Assembly: GCA_042093735.1 (NCBI GenBank)
Contig: JBELEM010000007.1
Location: forward strand, 4,755 to 68,754
DNA from: Hellea sp042093735
GTDB lineage: Bacteria; Pseudomonadota; Alphaproteobacteria; Caulobacterales; Maricaulaceae
Length of the DNA: 64,000 nucleotides
Reading direction: 5' to 3'
Shown: positions 8,944 to 17,697 of the stretch, piece after piece
How the letters are laid out: the number at the start of each line of letters is the position of its first letter
How positions within the stretch are numbered: position 1 is the first letter of the stretch
Notes under the pieces: model-generated
What the model was told of the DNA's origin: nothing
What the model saw: the letters and a program-made list of their open reading frames with translations, nothing else
The model's database searches: none
Translations under genes and position numbers: made by a program

Positions 8944-9618
8944 CTAATATATTAATTTGTTTATTGCTAAAGGAAGTTCCTTAAAATGTTGTAATATGTA
9001 ATCACCTCCAAGTCTTCTTGCAGGAATAGTTGAGTAGCCATATTGCATGACTATAGAGGGAACTCTTGCTTTATGAGCTGATATTACATCTGGTAAACTA
9101 TCACCTACCATTATAATCTTTTTTTTAGTTCCCCTATGACCGGCGGCGGTCCAAATATGATCTGGATATGGCTTATTTCTGAGTAAGTCATCTGAGCCAA
9201 CAATTCGTATAAAAAACTTCGAAAGCGATAAGTCTTTTATCAACGGTCGTGCTAAGTATCCTGGTTTATTAGTGCATATTGATAGTTCTGCTCCCTTCTG
9301 TTTTAAACTATTAAGAACATCTCTAACTCCGGGGTATGGCTTGCTCAATAAACACATATTCTTGGCATATAAGTGCATAAATATTTCTTGTAACTGATCC
9401 AAACGGCAACTACCTACTTCTTTTTTTTCTCTCCTTAGTGCCTCAATAATTAATTTCCTTGCACCGTAACCAACATTTTTGCGTGCTTCTTTAAAGTTTG
9501 TTTTAGGTAGGTTCTCAAGTGCTATAACATCATTTAGAACCCTGATAAGATCAGGTGCGGTATCTATAAGAGTTCCATCGAGGTCAAAGCAAATGGAAAT
9601 ATTTTGAAGATTTTTCAT
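8944..9618 (-). CDS. gph: Phosphoglycolate phosphatase (HAD family)
   Basis: A 224-residue HAD subfamily IA hydrolase. The nucleophile motif is CFDLDGTLIDTAPDL with D12 and D14; motif II is SICTNKP; motif IV is MVGDSLPDVISA. The TLIDTAPDL form and length are typical of Gph, which clears 2-phosphoglycolate arising from DNA repair and oxygenase side reactions. It is a single minus-strand gene between two plus-strand operons, divergent from glmU by 90 bp. Other HAD-IA phosphatases share these motifs, so exact specificity is likely but not certain. Confidence 0.8.
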   Translation of the reverse strand: MKNLQNISICFDLDGTLIDTAPDLIRVLNDVIALENLPKTNFKEARKNVGYGARKLIIEALRREKKEVGSCRLDQLQEIFMHLYAKNMCLLSKPYPGVRDVLNSLKQKGAELSICTNKPGYLARPLIKDLSLSKFFIRIVGSDDLLRNKPYPDHIWTAAGHRGTKKKIIMVGDSLPDVISAHKARVPSIVMQYGYSTIPARRLGGDYILQHFKELPLAINKLIY

Positions 9619-9708
9619 TTATTTCCTGTAAATAGAATCGCGTTCTTGGTTATCATGGTTTAATGTTGAAATAAGTCAACGCCGTCGAATCATCTGGGAG
9701 AGTGCTTT

Positions 9709-11052
9709 ATGGACCAAAAAAGAGCTGCTATCATATTAGCTGCGGGTAAATCATCACGTATGAACTCTTCGAAGTCAAAGGTCCTGCATTGTGTTGGAGG
9801 TCAATCTATGCTTGCATGGTCTGCATCTTTGGCTAGAGCAGCAAATGTTTCAAGAGCAATATGTGTTGTTGGCAGCGATAATGATGATGTTAAAGAAGCT
9901 GCAGAAAACCTTGGTCTTGATATTGCAATTCAGCAACAACAACTGGGAACAGCAAACGCTGTTATGGCAGCTAAAGAAATGCTAGGAGATTTTTCTGGTA
10001 ATATTATGGTTTTATATGCAGATACTCCATTAATTCAAATAGAAACAATAGAAAAAGTCTTTACTAGTCTCGATGATAAACCCTCAGCTGTGGTTTTAGG
10101 TTTTAATACAAGTGAACCTAATAGTTATGGAAGGTTAATAACTGAGGGAGATAGGTTAACGGCGATTGTTGAAGCTAAAGAGGCTAGCCCTGATCAACTT
10201 TTAATAAGCCTCTGTAATAGCGGTATTATAGCATTTTCTTCAGAGGAATTTCACGAAACCCTCAAAAAAATTAATAATGAGAATATCAAGGGTGAATATT
10301 ACCTTACTGATATGATAGAAATTATGTCTAAAGAGGGAAAGGTCTCAACTTTTGTTATGGCCCCTGAGCATGAGGTTTTAGGTGTTAATTCCAGAAAAGA
10401 CCTAGCCTTGGCCGAAAAGTCTTTTCAAGCTCGAATGAGAAATAACGCAATGGAGGCAGGCGTTACTTTGCGTGACCCATCGTCAGTTTATTTCTCTTAT
10501 GATACAATTATTGAAAGAGATGCAGATATATCCGCAAACGTTGTATTCGGGCTCGATGTTAAGATTTCTACAGGAGCAATTATTTATCCTTTTTGTGATA
10601 TTGAAGGATCATTTATATCTACAGGATCCAAAGTGGGCCCCTTTGCAAGGCTTCGACGGGGCTCCGTTTTGGGTGAGAATACCAAAGTAGGAAATTTTGT
10701 CGAAACTAAGAATGTTCAAATACATACGGGAACTAAGGTCAACCACTTGTCATATATAGGTGATGCAGAAATTGGTGAAAACTGTAATATAGGTGCTGGA
10801 ACCATAACATGTAATTATGATGGTTACAAAAAGTATAAAACCATAATAGGAAAAAATGTTTTTGTTGGTACTAATTCATCTTTAGTGGCGCCAATAAAAA
10901 TTGGTGACCAGGCATTTTTAGGTAGTGGAGGTGTAATAACTGACGATGTACCATCAGGTTCACTCGCTTTAGCAAGGGCAAAGCAAGTCATTAAAATAGA
11001 TTGGGCGCATAGATTCCGGAAGGCGCAAATAAAAAGAAAGAAAAGTAATTAA
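9709..11052 (+). CDS. glmU: Bifunctional UDP-GlcNAc pyrophosphorylase / GlcN-1-P acetyltransferase GlmU
   Basis: A 447-residue two-domain enzyme making UDP-N-acetylglucosamine for peptidoglycan and LPS. The N-terminal uridylyltransferase has LAAGKSSRM and YADTPLI. The C-terminal left-handed beta-helix acetyltransferase shows FARLRRG, NFVETKN, NHLSYIGDA and NIGAGTITCNYDG, which hold its catalytic and acetyl-CoA residues. In the KxxKVLH segment a serine replaces the usual proline. Length is normal. It is followed by rpiA with a TAATG overlap. Confidence 0.97.
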   Translation: MDQKRAAIILAAGKSSRMNSSKSKVLHCVGGQSMLAWSASLARAANVSRAICVVGSDNDDVKEAAENLGLDIAIQQQQLGTANAVMAAKEMLGDFSGNIMVLYADTPLIQIETIEKVFTSLDDKPSAVVLGFNTSEPNSYGRLITEGDRLTAIVEAKEASPDQLLISLCNSGIIAFSSEEFHETLKKINNENIKGEYYLTDMIEIMSKEGKVSTFVMAPEHEVLGVNSRKDLALAEKSFQARMRNNAMEAGVTLRDPSSVYFSYDTIIERDADISANVVFGLDVKISTGAIIYPFCDIEGSFISTGSKVGPFARLRRGSVLGENTKVGNFVETKNVQIHTGTKVNHLSYIGDAEIGENCNIGAGTITCNYDGYKKYKTIIGKNVFVGTNSSLVAPIKIGDQAFLGSGGVITDDVPSGSLALARAKQVIKIDWAHRFRKAQIKRKKSN

Positions 11053-11750
11053 TGCAAATCACCAAGGAAAACGCTGCGCTTGCTGCATTGGAGTATATTG
11101 AAGATGGGATGACCTTAGGCTTAGGATCGGGTTCTACGGCAGAGATATTTTTAAAACATTTAGGTTTGCTAGTGGCCGATGGAATGAAAATTATAGGGGT
11201 TCCAACATCAAAACGGACGGAGGCTGTAGCAATTGAAAATGGCGTACCTTTAATTGAACCCGATAAGGTAAGAAGTATTCAATTGACAATTGATGGAGCT
11301 GATGAGGTTGACCCAAGGTTTTCACTTATCAAGGGCGGAGGTGCTTGTTTGCTTCGAGAAAAAATAATAGCTCATGCCTCTGATAAAATGATTGTTATAG
11401 CAGATGATAGTAAGATTGTTGATACCTTAGGTAAATATCCACTGCCAATTGAAGTAGACCCTTTTGCAATAGCTCTCACTGCTGAAAAAATATATAATGC
11501 ATTAGTTAACAGTGGTTGTGAAAGTGCCGTAACTGTCTTGAGACAAAAAATGAATGGAGGTGGTCCGTTAATAACTGATGGTGGTCACTTTTTACTTGAT
11601 TGTAGTTGTAAAAAAATTCCAGACCCTGCCGAAACAGCTTTTCTATTATCAAAAATTCCTGGTGTAATGGAACATGGCCTATTTGTGGATCTTGCTAGTA
11701 TAATTATTGTAGGCACTGAAAACCATGCCAAAATTATGGAAAAAAACTAA
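11052..11750 (+). CDS. rpiA: Ribose-5-phosphate isomerase A
   Basis: A 232-residue enzyme interconverting ribose-5-phosphate and ribulose-5-phosphate in the pentose phosphate pathway. All family motifs are present: GLGSGSTAEIFL, TIDGADEVDP and KGGGACLLREK, the last carrying the catalytic lysine. Its ATG overlaps the glmU stop by one base and gor begins 14 bp later, so glmU-rpiA-gor is probably one transcript. Pairing NADPH/pentose metabolism with glutathione reductase is common in alphaproteobacteria. Confidence 0.96.
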   Translation: MQITKENAALAALEYIEDGMTLGLGSGSTAEIFLKHLGLLVADGMKIIGVPTSKRTEAVAIENGVPLIEPDKVRSIQLTIDGADEVDPRFSLIKGGGACLLREKIIAHASDKMIVIADDSKIVDTLGKYPLPIEVDPFAIALTAEKIYNALVNSGCESAVTVLRQKMNGGGPLITDGGHFLLDCSCKKIPDPAETAFLLSKIPGVMEHGLFVDLASIIIVGTENHAKIMEKN

Positions 11751-11764
11751 GGAATAAAATATCA

Positions 11765-13129
11765 ATGTCAAAATTTGATTATGATCTCTTTGTAATAGGA
11801 GCAGGGTCTGGCGGCGTACGCGCGGCTAGGCTTGCTGCACAAATGGGAAAAAAAGTTGCTATAGCTGAAGAAAGTAAACCCGGGGGGACCTGTGTAGTTA
11901 GAGGGTGTGTACCAAAAAAATATTTAGTTTACGGGGCAGAATATGGCTCTTCTATTGAATCAAGCAGAAAATATGGGTGGTCATATGAAAATTTAGATTT
12001 TAACTGGAAAAAGTTAAGAGACACCATTCAAAAAGAAGTGGATCGTTTATCAAACATCTATTCTAATATTTTGAAAAAAAATGGTGCAGTTGTATATAAT
12101 GAACGTGCAGAGTTTGTTGATAAAAATACAGTGATGTTAACATCAAGTAAGAAAAAAATTTCCGCTGATACAATATTGATTGCTGTTGGTGGTCGGCCTT
12201 GGTCCCCTGACATATCAGGCGTAGAACATGCGATAATTTCTGATGACGCCTTTGTTCTTGATAAATTACCATCGTCGATTTTAATAATTGGTGGTGGTTA
12301 TATAGCCTCGGAATTTGCGGGCATTTTTTCTGGGCTTGGAGTAAAAACTACCCAAGCATATAGAGGTAAACGTTTATTAAATGGTTTTGATGAAGATATT
12401 CGACTTCATTTAGGTAGTCATCAAAAGACTAATGGTATTGATGTTCGCTTTAATATTTCACCCATAAAAATTAATGTAGATGGTAATTCCTACGATACGT
12501 ATTTTGATGATGGTACAATGATTACCGCTGACTTGGTATTAATGGCGACGGGACGTCGGCCATACACCTCAAAGTTAGGACTCGAAAGAGTAGGTGTTAA
12601 AACTGATACCATAGGAAGTATTATTGTTGATGAATTTTCTAAAACTAATGCTGAAAATATATATGCAGTTGGCGACGTTACTAATCGCATAAACTTAACT
12701 CCAGTAGCTATCCGAGAGGCACAGGCATTTATCGAAACTATTTATGGGTCAAAGCCACTAGAATATGACCACAGAAATATAGCAAGTGCTGTTTTCACGC
12801 GTCCTCCCATTGGGGTGGTAGGTTTGAATGAGCTACAAGCAAGAGAGGTCTATGGTGATAATATTATAGTTTATGAAACAACTTTTCGTCCCATGAAGAA
12901 TATTCTCAGCGGAAAGGAAGAGAAGTGTTTTATAAAATTAATAACTGAATCAGCAGGGGAAAAAATTATTGGAGTCCATATCATTGGGGATGACAGTCCA
13001 GAAATTATTCAAATTTTAGGTATTTGTGTGAAAGCAGGCTTAACAAAGGCTGATTTTGATAACACCTGTGCTGTTCATCCTACGTTAGCAGAAGAAATAG
13101 TAACTTTAAGGCCAAGAGTTAAAATTTAG
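11765..13129 (+). CDS. gor: Glutathione-disulfide reductase
   Basis: A 454-residue pyridine nucleotide-disulfide oxidoreductase. The FAD loop is GAGSGGVRAAR at residues 12-22 and the redox cysteines are C43 and C48 (GTCVVRGCVPKK). The NAD(P)H loop is IIGGGYIASEFAG. The C-terminal HPTLAEE segment carries the catalytic histidine used by the partner subunit. Arginines in the TQAYRGKRLL stretch after the second glycine loop fit NADPH preference. It reduces glutathione disulfide. Same operon as rpiA. Confidence 0.93.
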   Translation: MSKFDYDLFVIGAGSGGVRAARLAAQMGKKVAIAEESKPGGTCVVRGCVPKKYLVYGAEYGSSIESSRKYGWSYENLDFNWKKLRDTIQKEVDRLSNIYSNILKKNGAVVYNERAEFVDKNTVMLTSSKKKISADTILIAVGGRPWSPDISGVEHAIISDDAFVLDKLPSSILIIGGGYIASEFAGIFSGLGVKTTQAYRGKRLLNGFDEDIRLHLGSHQKTNGIDVRFNISPIKINVDGNSYDTYFDDGTMITADLVLMATGRRPYTSKLGLERVGVKTDTIGSIIVDEFSKTNAENIYAVGDVTNRINLTPVAIREAQAFIETIYGSKPLEYDHRNIASAVFTRPPIGVVGLNELQAREVYGDNIIVYETTFRPMKNILSGKEEKCFIKLITESAGEKIIGVHIIGDDSPEIIQILGICVKAGLTKADFDNTCAVHPTLAEEIVTLRPRVKI

Positions 13130-13187
13130 CCCATTTTGCTTTAATTCTGTCTAGATTTTAATATATCTAACCTGTAAGTTCACATTT

Positions 13188-13679
13188 ATGACAAAAAGAA
13201 TAGCACTTTATCCAGGAACTTTTGACCCGATGACACTCGGTCACTTGGATATTCTAAAAAGGGCTAGTACACTATGTGATAAGTTGGTAGTTGCCGTTGC
13301 AATAAATCGTAATAAAAACCCTTTATTTTCTCTAGATGAGCGTGTTGAAATGGTTGAAAATGTAGTATCACCATTTCGCGAGAGAATAGAAGTCGAGGTG
13401 AAACCTTTTGAGGGATTATTAATTCATTACACCGAACAAGTGGGTGCTACAATGATAGTTCGTGGCTTAAGGGCTGTATCTGACTTTGAATATGAATTTC
13501 AAATGGCAGGAATGAATGATCGTTTGAATCCTAATATAGAAACTGTATTTTTAATGGCTGACCCTCAATATCAAACGATTGCTTCAAGATTGGTAAAAGA
13601 AATAGCTAGGCTCGGAGGAAATGTTTCACAATTTGTAACACCAGAGGTGGAATTTCGTCTGAAAGATAAGTTTACATGA
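13188..13679 (+). CDS. coaD: Phosphopantetheine adenylyltransferase CoaD
   Basis: A 163-residue enzyme of coenzyme A synthesis that joins 4'-phosphopantetheine and AMP. The T/HxGH nucleotidyltransferase motif is TLGH (residues 16-19) after YPGTFDP; the VRGLRAVSDFEYE segment is also diagnostic. Length is normal. Its stop overlaps the start of the next cyclophilin by four bases (ATGA). First gene of the coaD-ppi-ppi-queA-tgt run, an arrangement usual in alphaproteobacteria. Confidence 0.97.
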   Translation: MTKRIALYPGTFDPMTLGHLDILKRASTLCDKLVVAVAINRNKNPLFSLDERVEMVENVVSPFRERIEVEVKPFEGLLIHYTEQVGATMIVRGLRAVSDFEYEFQMAGMNDRLNPNIETVFLMADPQYQTIASRLVKEIARLGGNVSQFVTPEVEFRLKDKFT

Positions 13680-14584
13680 TCAAATACATAAATTTATTAT
13701 TATTATTTTTAATTTTCGTTTATACCGCAGCTGTCGCTTCTGAATCAGTAACAGGGAATGCAGAAGATTTAGTTATTTATAAAAATCAGGATATTCCCGA
13801 CGAAGCATGGAGAACTCCAAATCCAGAAAATATACTATATATAGATCTTGAGTATGGCAGAGTAATAATAGAGCTGTACCCAGAAATAGCACCCAAACAT
13901 GTAGCGCGCATAAAGGAGTTAACTCGTCGGAACTTTTATGATTACATTGCCTTTCACAGAGTTGTTGAAGGGTTCATGAATCAAACTGGCGACCCAAGGG
14001 GCGATGGTACGGGTGGTTCAGACTTGCCTGACTTAATGGGTGAATTTACTTTTAGGAGATCAGATTTGATGCCCGTTTCATTAACTGGTTCAAAGCAATT
14101 GGGATCAAAAAAAATACCAGTCGGATTTTACAAAGCTTTACCTGTAGCTACTCAACCTATTGTTCAGGCTATGTTTACACGAGATGGAATGGTATCGGCT
14201 TATGGTTTACATTGTAAGGGTGTAACATCTATGGCTCGCAGCACAGAGCCGAATACCGCTAACAGCCAGTTTTTTTTGATGCGTGATATTGCAGACCATC
14301 TAAATACAAAATATTCAATTTGGGGTAACACATTAATTGGTCATGAGTATTTGACAAAAATCAAGGTGGGTTCAAAAAGTGATAATGCTAGATTTATTCC
14401 TGATATTATGAAGAAGGTTCGTTTAGCTTCTGATATTCCTGAAAGTGAAAGGGTAAATTTTCAAATTTTAAAAACAAATAGCATATTTTTTGAAAATTAT
14501 TTAAGTAAGCTCAAAGAAACTGAAGGGTCAACCCCTGACGTTTGTGATATTCGAATCCCAACCCGTATAAAACAGGAAAAATAA
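13676..14584 (+). CDS. Exported cyclophilin-type peptidylprolyl isomerase
   Basis: A 302-residue cyclophilin with a signal peptide (residues 1-22, ending AAVASE). Catalytic-domain pieces are seen in order: FHRVVEGFMNQTGD and NTANSQFFLM. Between them lies an insertion of about 45 residues not found in the small cyclophilins, and a C-terminal extension of about 70 residues follows the domain. It should assist folding of periplasmic or outer-membrane proteins. It overlaps coaD (ATGA) and the cytoplasmic cyclophilin (TAATG), so all three are likely co-translated. Confidence 0.9.
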   Translation: MIKYINLLLLFLIFVYTAAVASESVTGNAEDLVIYKNQDIPDEAWRTPNPENILYIDLEYGRVIIELYPEIAPKHVARIKELTRRNFYDYIAFHRVVEGFMNQTGDPRGDGTGGSDLPDLMGEFTFRRSDLMPVSLTGSKQLGSKKIPVGFYKALPVATQPIVQAMFTRDGMVSAYGLHCKGVTSMARSTEPNTANSQFFLMRDIADHLNTKYSIWGNTLIGHEYLTKIKVGSKSDNARFIPDIMKKVRLASDIPESERVNFQILKTNSIFFENYLSKLKETEGSTPDVCDIRIPTRIKQEK

Positions 14585-15042
14585 TGACTGAAAAACTTAT
14601 ATTAAATATCGATGCCAATGACGGAATAAATGGAGAAGTAACTATTTTATTACGGCCTGATTTGGCTCCAAAGCATGTCGAACAGATCACAAGACTAGCG
14701 AGAGAAGGTTTTTATGACGGTCTCACATTCCATAGAGTTATCAATGGCTTTATGGCACAAGGTGGGTGTCCTGACGGAACAGGCATGGGTGGAGCTAAAG
14801 ATAACATACCGGCTGAATTTTCGAAACACCCTCATATTGAAGGTGTTTGCTCAATGGCTAGGTCACAAAACCCAAATTCGGCTTCTAGTCAATTTTTTAT
14901 CTGCTTGGATGATGCAACTTTCTTGGACGGACAATATACCGTCTGGGGAGAAGTTGAAAGTGGAATGGACATTGTTCATGCCCTTCCAAAAGGCGAGCCT
15001 CCTAGATACCCAGGAAAAATCACAAAGGCGACTGTGCTTTAA
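14584..15042 (+). CDS. ppiB: Cytoplasmic cyclophilin-type peptidylprolyl isomerase
   Basis: A 152-residue minimal cyclophilin without signal peptide. Catalytic motifs are intact: FHRVINGFMAQGG with the catalytic arginine, SMARSQNPNSASSQFFIC, and FLDGQYTVWGEV. It catalyses cis-trans isomerisation of prolyl bonds. It follows the exported cyclophilin with a one-base overlap and precedes queA by 47 bp. The symbol ppiB is by similarity to small cytoplasmic cyclophilins. Confidence 0.94.
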   Translation: MTEKLILNIDANDGINGEVTILLRPDLAPKHVEQITRLAREGFYDGLTFHRVINGFMAQGGCPDGTGMGGAKDNIPAEFSKHPHIEGVCSMARSQNPNSASSQFFICLDDATFLDGQYTVWGEVESGMDIVHALPKGEPPRYPGKITKATVL

Positions 15043-15089
15043 TTTCTTAACTCTATTTGTAGTTATCATTCAAAGAAAAAATCAATTGT

Positions 15090-16160
15090 ATGAAAGTTTG
15101 TGATTTTGATTTTGATTTACCTGAAGAACGTATAGCTCTTAGGCCAGCTTCGCCAAAAGATAGTGCAAAACTATTACAAGTTTCCAGCAAAGGCGAACTG
15201 CTTGATTATTGTGTCAAAGACTTACCTGACTTGCTGGTAAGAGGTGATGTGCTTGTAATAAATGAAACGAGAGTTCTTCATGCTGCCCTTAATGGAATTA
15301 GAAAAGCAAGAGAGTATGGTGGAGGGGGGGATGTTAACCTTAATATTAATCTTCATACATTAGTATCTAAGAATGAGTGGCGTGCATTCATTCGACCAGC
15401 CAAACGACTGAAAGTTGATGATATTGTATACTTTTCTGATAATTTTCATGCAGTGGTTTATGATAAATTACAAAACGGTGACATAGGGCTAAGATTTAAT
15501 CTGAGTGGCATTGCACTGACAAAAGCAATAGATAAGTTTGGAAAACCTCCTATACCACCATATATTTCACGTAAGCGACCTGTAGACGACAGTGATGTAG
15601 ATGACTATCAAACTATTTATGCTTCCGGAAATTCCGGTTCTGTTGCCGCTCCAACTGCAGGTCTCCATTTTACTGATGCATTATTCAAGGAATTAAATTT
15701 AAGGGGAATTCAAATTGAACGACTTACTTTGCATGTAAGTGCTGGAACTTTCTTACCCGTAAAAACTGAGGATACTAAAGACCATCATATGCACACTGAG
15801 TGGTATGAGATACCTCCTGATACAGCAAAGCGTATAAATTCTGCTAAATCCGAAGGTAGGCGGATAGTAGCAGTTGGTACCACTACTTTACGAGCCCTCG
15901 AGTCTTCTGCAAGAAAGGGTTTCGTAACCAAGCTTGCCGACGAAACAAATATTTTTATAACTCCTGGCTTTAAATTCGGGATAATAGACGGACTTATGAC
16001 AAATTTCCATTTACCCAGATCTACCTTATTTATGCTTGTAAGTGCTCTGTCTGGATTAAAAAATATGAAATTTGCTTATTTATATGCAATAGAAAATAAA
16101 TACAGATTTTATAGTTATGGTGATACAAGCCTTTTATGGAAATCAGAGACGCTAAAATGA
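15090..16160 (+). CDS. queA: S-adenosylmethionine:tRNA ribosyltransferase-isomerase QueA
   Basis: A 356-residue enzyme making epoxyqueuosine on tRNA from preQ1 and SAM. Typical segments are FDFDLPEERIALRP at the start, LVINETRVLHA, SVAAPTAGLHFT, GTTTLRALES and LMTNFHLPRSTLFMLVSA. Length is usual for the family. It overlaps tgt by four bases (ATGA), placing two queuosine-pathway steps in direct translational coupling. Confidence 0.97.
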   Translation: MKVCDFDFDLPEERIALRPASPKDSAKLLQVSSKGELLDYCVKDLPDLLVRGDVLVINETRVLHAALNGIRKAREYGGGGDVNLNINLHTLVSKNEWRAFIRPAKRLKVDDIVYFSDNFHAVVYDKLQNGDIGLRFNLSGIALTKAIDKFGKPPIPPYISRKRPVDDSDVDDYQTIYASGNSGSVAAPTAGLHFTDALFKELNLRGIQIERLTLHVSAGTFLPVKTEDTKDHHMHTEWYEIPPDTAKRINSAKSEGRRIVAVGTTTLRALESSARKGFVTKLADETNIFITPGFKFGIIDGLMTNFHLPRSTLFMLVSALSGLKNMKFAYLYAIENKYRFYSYGDTSLLWKSETLK

Positions 16161-17284
16161 CGAAATTTCCATTCGATATTTTATCTAAAGACGGTGACGC
16201 AAGATCAGGGGTTCTTCAAACATCTCGTGGAAAAATTATGACTCCTGCCTTTATGCCTGTCGGAACAGCTGGAACAGTTAAGGGTCTATACATGGAGCAG
16301 GTAGCTGGTGCTGGTTCGGATATAATACTGGGAAATACTTATCATTTAATGCTTAGACCTGGGGCTGAGAGAGTAAAAAAATTAGGAGGATTACATGAGT
16401 TTTCTGGCTGGAGTGGACCTATTTTGACTGACTCAGGTGGATTTCAAGTTTGGTCACTTTCTAAACTTAGAAAAATGACTGAGGAGGGCGTTGAATTTCA
16501 AAGTCACTTAGATGGTTCGAAGCATTTACTCTCACCTGAGAGATCTATTGAAATTCAAGCTGATTTGTTAGGTGCTGATATATGTATGCAGCTTGATGAG
16601 TGTACAGATTATCCAATATCCCATGAGTTAGCAAAGAAATCGATGGAACTATCTCTAAGGTGGGGCAGGCGATCCTTAGAGAAATTTGGCAAGAGAGAGA
16701 GCCAAAATTTATTTGCAATAATACAGGGTTCAAATTTTGAAGACTTACGTCGATTTAGTGCAGAGGAATGTGTAAAAGAAACTCTCAATGGTGGTTATGG
16801 TGGCTTTGCAATTGGTGGTTTGGCTGTAGGTGAAGGGCATGAAAATATGTGCAAAACGCTTGACTTTACTGTTCCAAATCTACCTTCGGACCGCCCTAGA
16901 TATTTGATGGGGGTTGGTAAACCGATAGACCTTGTGGAAGCTGTCGCTCGAGGAGTAGACATGTTTGATTGCGTTATACCAACCAGATCAGGCCGGCATG
17001 GACAAGTGTGGACTGATACTGGCCCATATAATATTAAAAAAGCTGAATATTGTGAGGATCAAACGCCCCTGGATGAAAAAATTGATTGTTACGCAAGCAA
17101 TAACTACACAAAAGCTTATATTCACCATCTAGTGCGTTCGGGTGAATTGTTAGGCTCAATGATTTTAAGTTGGCATAATATTGCTTATTATCAAGATTTA
17201 ATGTCAAGAATGCGAGTAGCCATAAGTAGTGGTGAGTTTGATTCTTTCATAACTAATTTTCGTTTAAATTACACTCAAGCCTAA
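16157..17284 (+). CDS. tgt: tRNA-guanine transglycosylase Tgt with altered zinc site
   Basis: A 375-residue enzyme exchanging guanine-34 for preQ1 in tRNAs with GUN anticodons. I place the start at the ATG overlapping the queA stop (ATGA), where the sequence begins MTKFPFDIL as in homologues; an in-frame ATG at 16136 lies seven codons upstream. Catalytic regions are present: LTDSGGFQVWSL, GGLAVGE and DMFDCVIPTRSGRHG. The zinc region is unusual. Where bacterial enzymes have three cysteines spaced CxCxxC before the YSRAYLHHL-like helix, this one reads EKIDCYASNNYTKAYIHHL, keeping only the middle cysteine. The later histidine (SWHN) is kept. Confidence 0.95.
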   Translation: MTKFPFDILSKDGDARSGVLQTSRGKIMTPAFMPVGTAGTVKGLYMEQVAGAGSDIILGNTYHLMLRPGAERVKKLGGLHEFSGWSGPILTDSGGFQVWSLSKLRKMTEEGVEFQSHLDGSKHLLSPERSIEIQADLLGADICMQLDECTDYPISHELAKKSMELSLRWGRRSLEKFGKRESQNLFAIIQGSNFEDLRRFSAEECVKETLNGGYGGFAIGGLAVGEGHENMCKTLDFTVPNLPSDRPRYLMGVGKPIDLVEAVARGVDMFDCVIPTRSGRHGQVWTDTGPYNIKKAEYCEDQTPLDEKIDCYASNNYTKAYIHHLVRSGELLGSMILSWHNIAYYQDLMSRMRVAISSGEFDSFITNFRLNYTQA

Positions 17285-17323
17285 AAGCCTTTAAATAATT
17301 TTATTTTGCCACACATTTTGGAC

Positions 17324-17352
17324 TTGACGATGGTAAGTCACGCCCCTAGATA
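17324..17352 (+). promoter_or_regulatory. Putative promoter of tRNA-Lys
   Basis: TTGACG (17324-17329) and TAGATA (17347-17352) are separated by 17 bp, a good sigma-70-type match. The -10 end lies 31 bp before the mature tRNA. The tRNA-His and tRNA-Gln genes have boxes of the same form. Confidence 0.6.
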
Positions 17353-17383
17353 CCGGGTTTATTATACATAATATACGTATTGT

Positions 17384-17459
17384 GCGCCCGTAGCTCAGTT
17401 GGTAGAGCGCCTCACTTTTAATGAGGATGTCCACAGTTCAAGTCTGTGCGGGCGTACCA
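17384..17459 (+). tRNA. tRNA-Lys (UUU anticodon)
   Basis: A 76-nt cloverleaf. The acceptor stem GCGCCCG pairs with CGGGCGT, the D stem is GCTC/GAGC, the anticodon stem is CCTCA/TGAGG with loop CTTTTAA, the T stem is CACAG/CTGTG, the discriminator is A, and CCA is encoded. The anticodon TTT reads lysine codons. Confidence 0.97.
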
Positions 17460-17697
17460 TTATACTTCAGTCAAATTGTTGTAGAAAATCAGAACACAAT
17501 AATTGTGATGTATTTTAGCAACTAGTTATAAAAAAGCTTTTTAAAAAATGTCGAATATTTCTATCCAAGGGTAGCTATTATACAAAAGTTATTGTAATGG
17601 AAAATTAACAATAGTGGGAATATAGAAAAACAACCGCTAATTACGCGTATAATGCGCACAACTTGAAAATGGTTTATACCATTACGGAGGAAATAAA
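17460..17697. other. Intergenic region between tRNA-Lys and the OmpA gene
   Basis: An AT-rich stretch with no gene. It holds two short palindromes, CACAAT-A-ATTGTG (17495-17507) and AAAAAGCTTTTT (17531-17542), and the leader of the OmpA gene. No clear terminator follows the tRNA. Confidence 0.5.
17648..17690 (+). promoter_or_regulatory. Leader of the OmpA-family gene: -10 box, 5' hairpin and strong RBS
   Basis: A perfect TATAAT (17648-17653) has no good -35 at the usual spacing. Downstream, AATGGT-TTAT-ACCATT (17668-17683) forms a six-pair hairpin that ends two bases before the Shine-Dalgarno GGAGG (17686-17690), itself seven bases before the ATG. A hairpin at this place may protect the mRNA or modulate translation. 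Confidence 0.45.

Noticed and set aside
13152..13169. TAGAT / ATCTA pair before coaD as a second copy of the 44.4 kb repeat
   Set aside because: Only five-base arms in AT-rich sequence; similarity too weak to claim.
14714..15103. 129-residue open frame overlapping the small cyclophilin
   Set aside because: It lies in another frame of a clear cyclophilin gene, has no RBS and no protein-like pattern; a shadow.
17495..17507. Palindrome CACAAT-A-ATTGTG after tRNA-Lys as an operator
   Set aside because: Short, AT-rich, far from the OmpA -10 box; such palindromes are expected by chance at this base composition.
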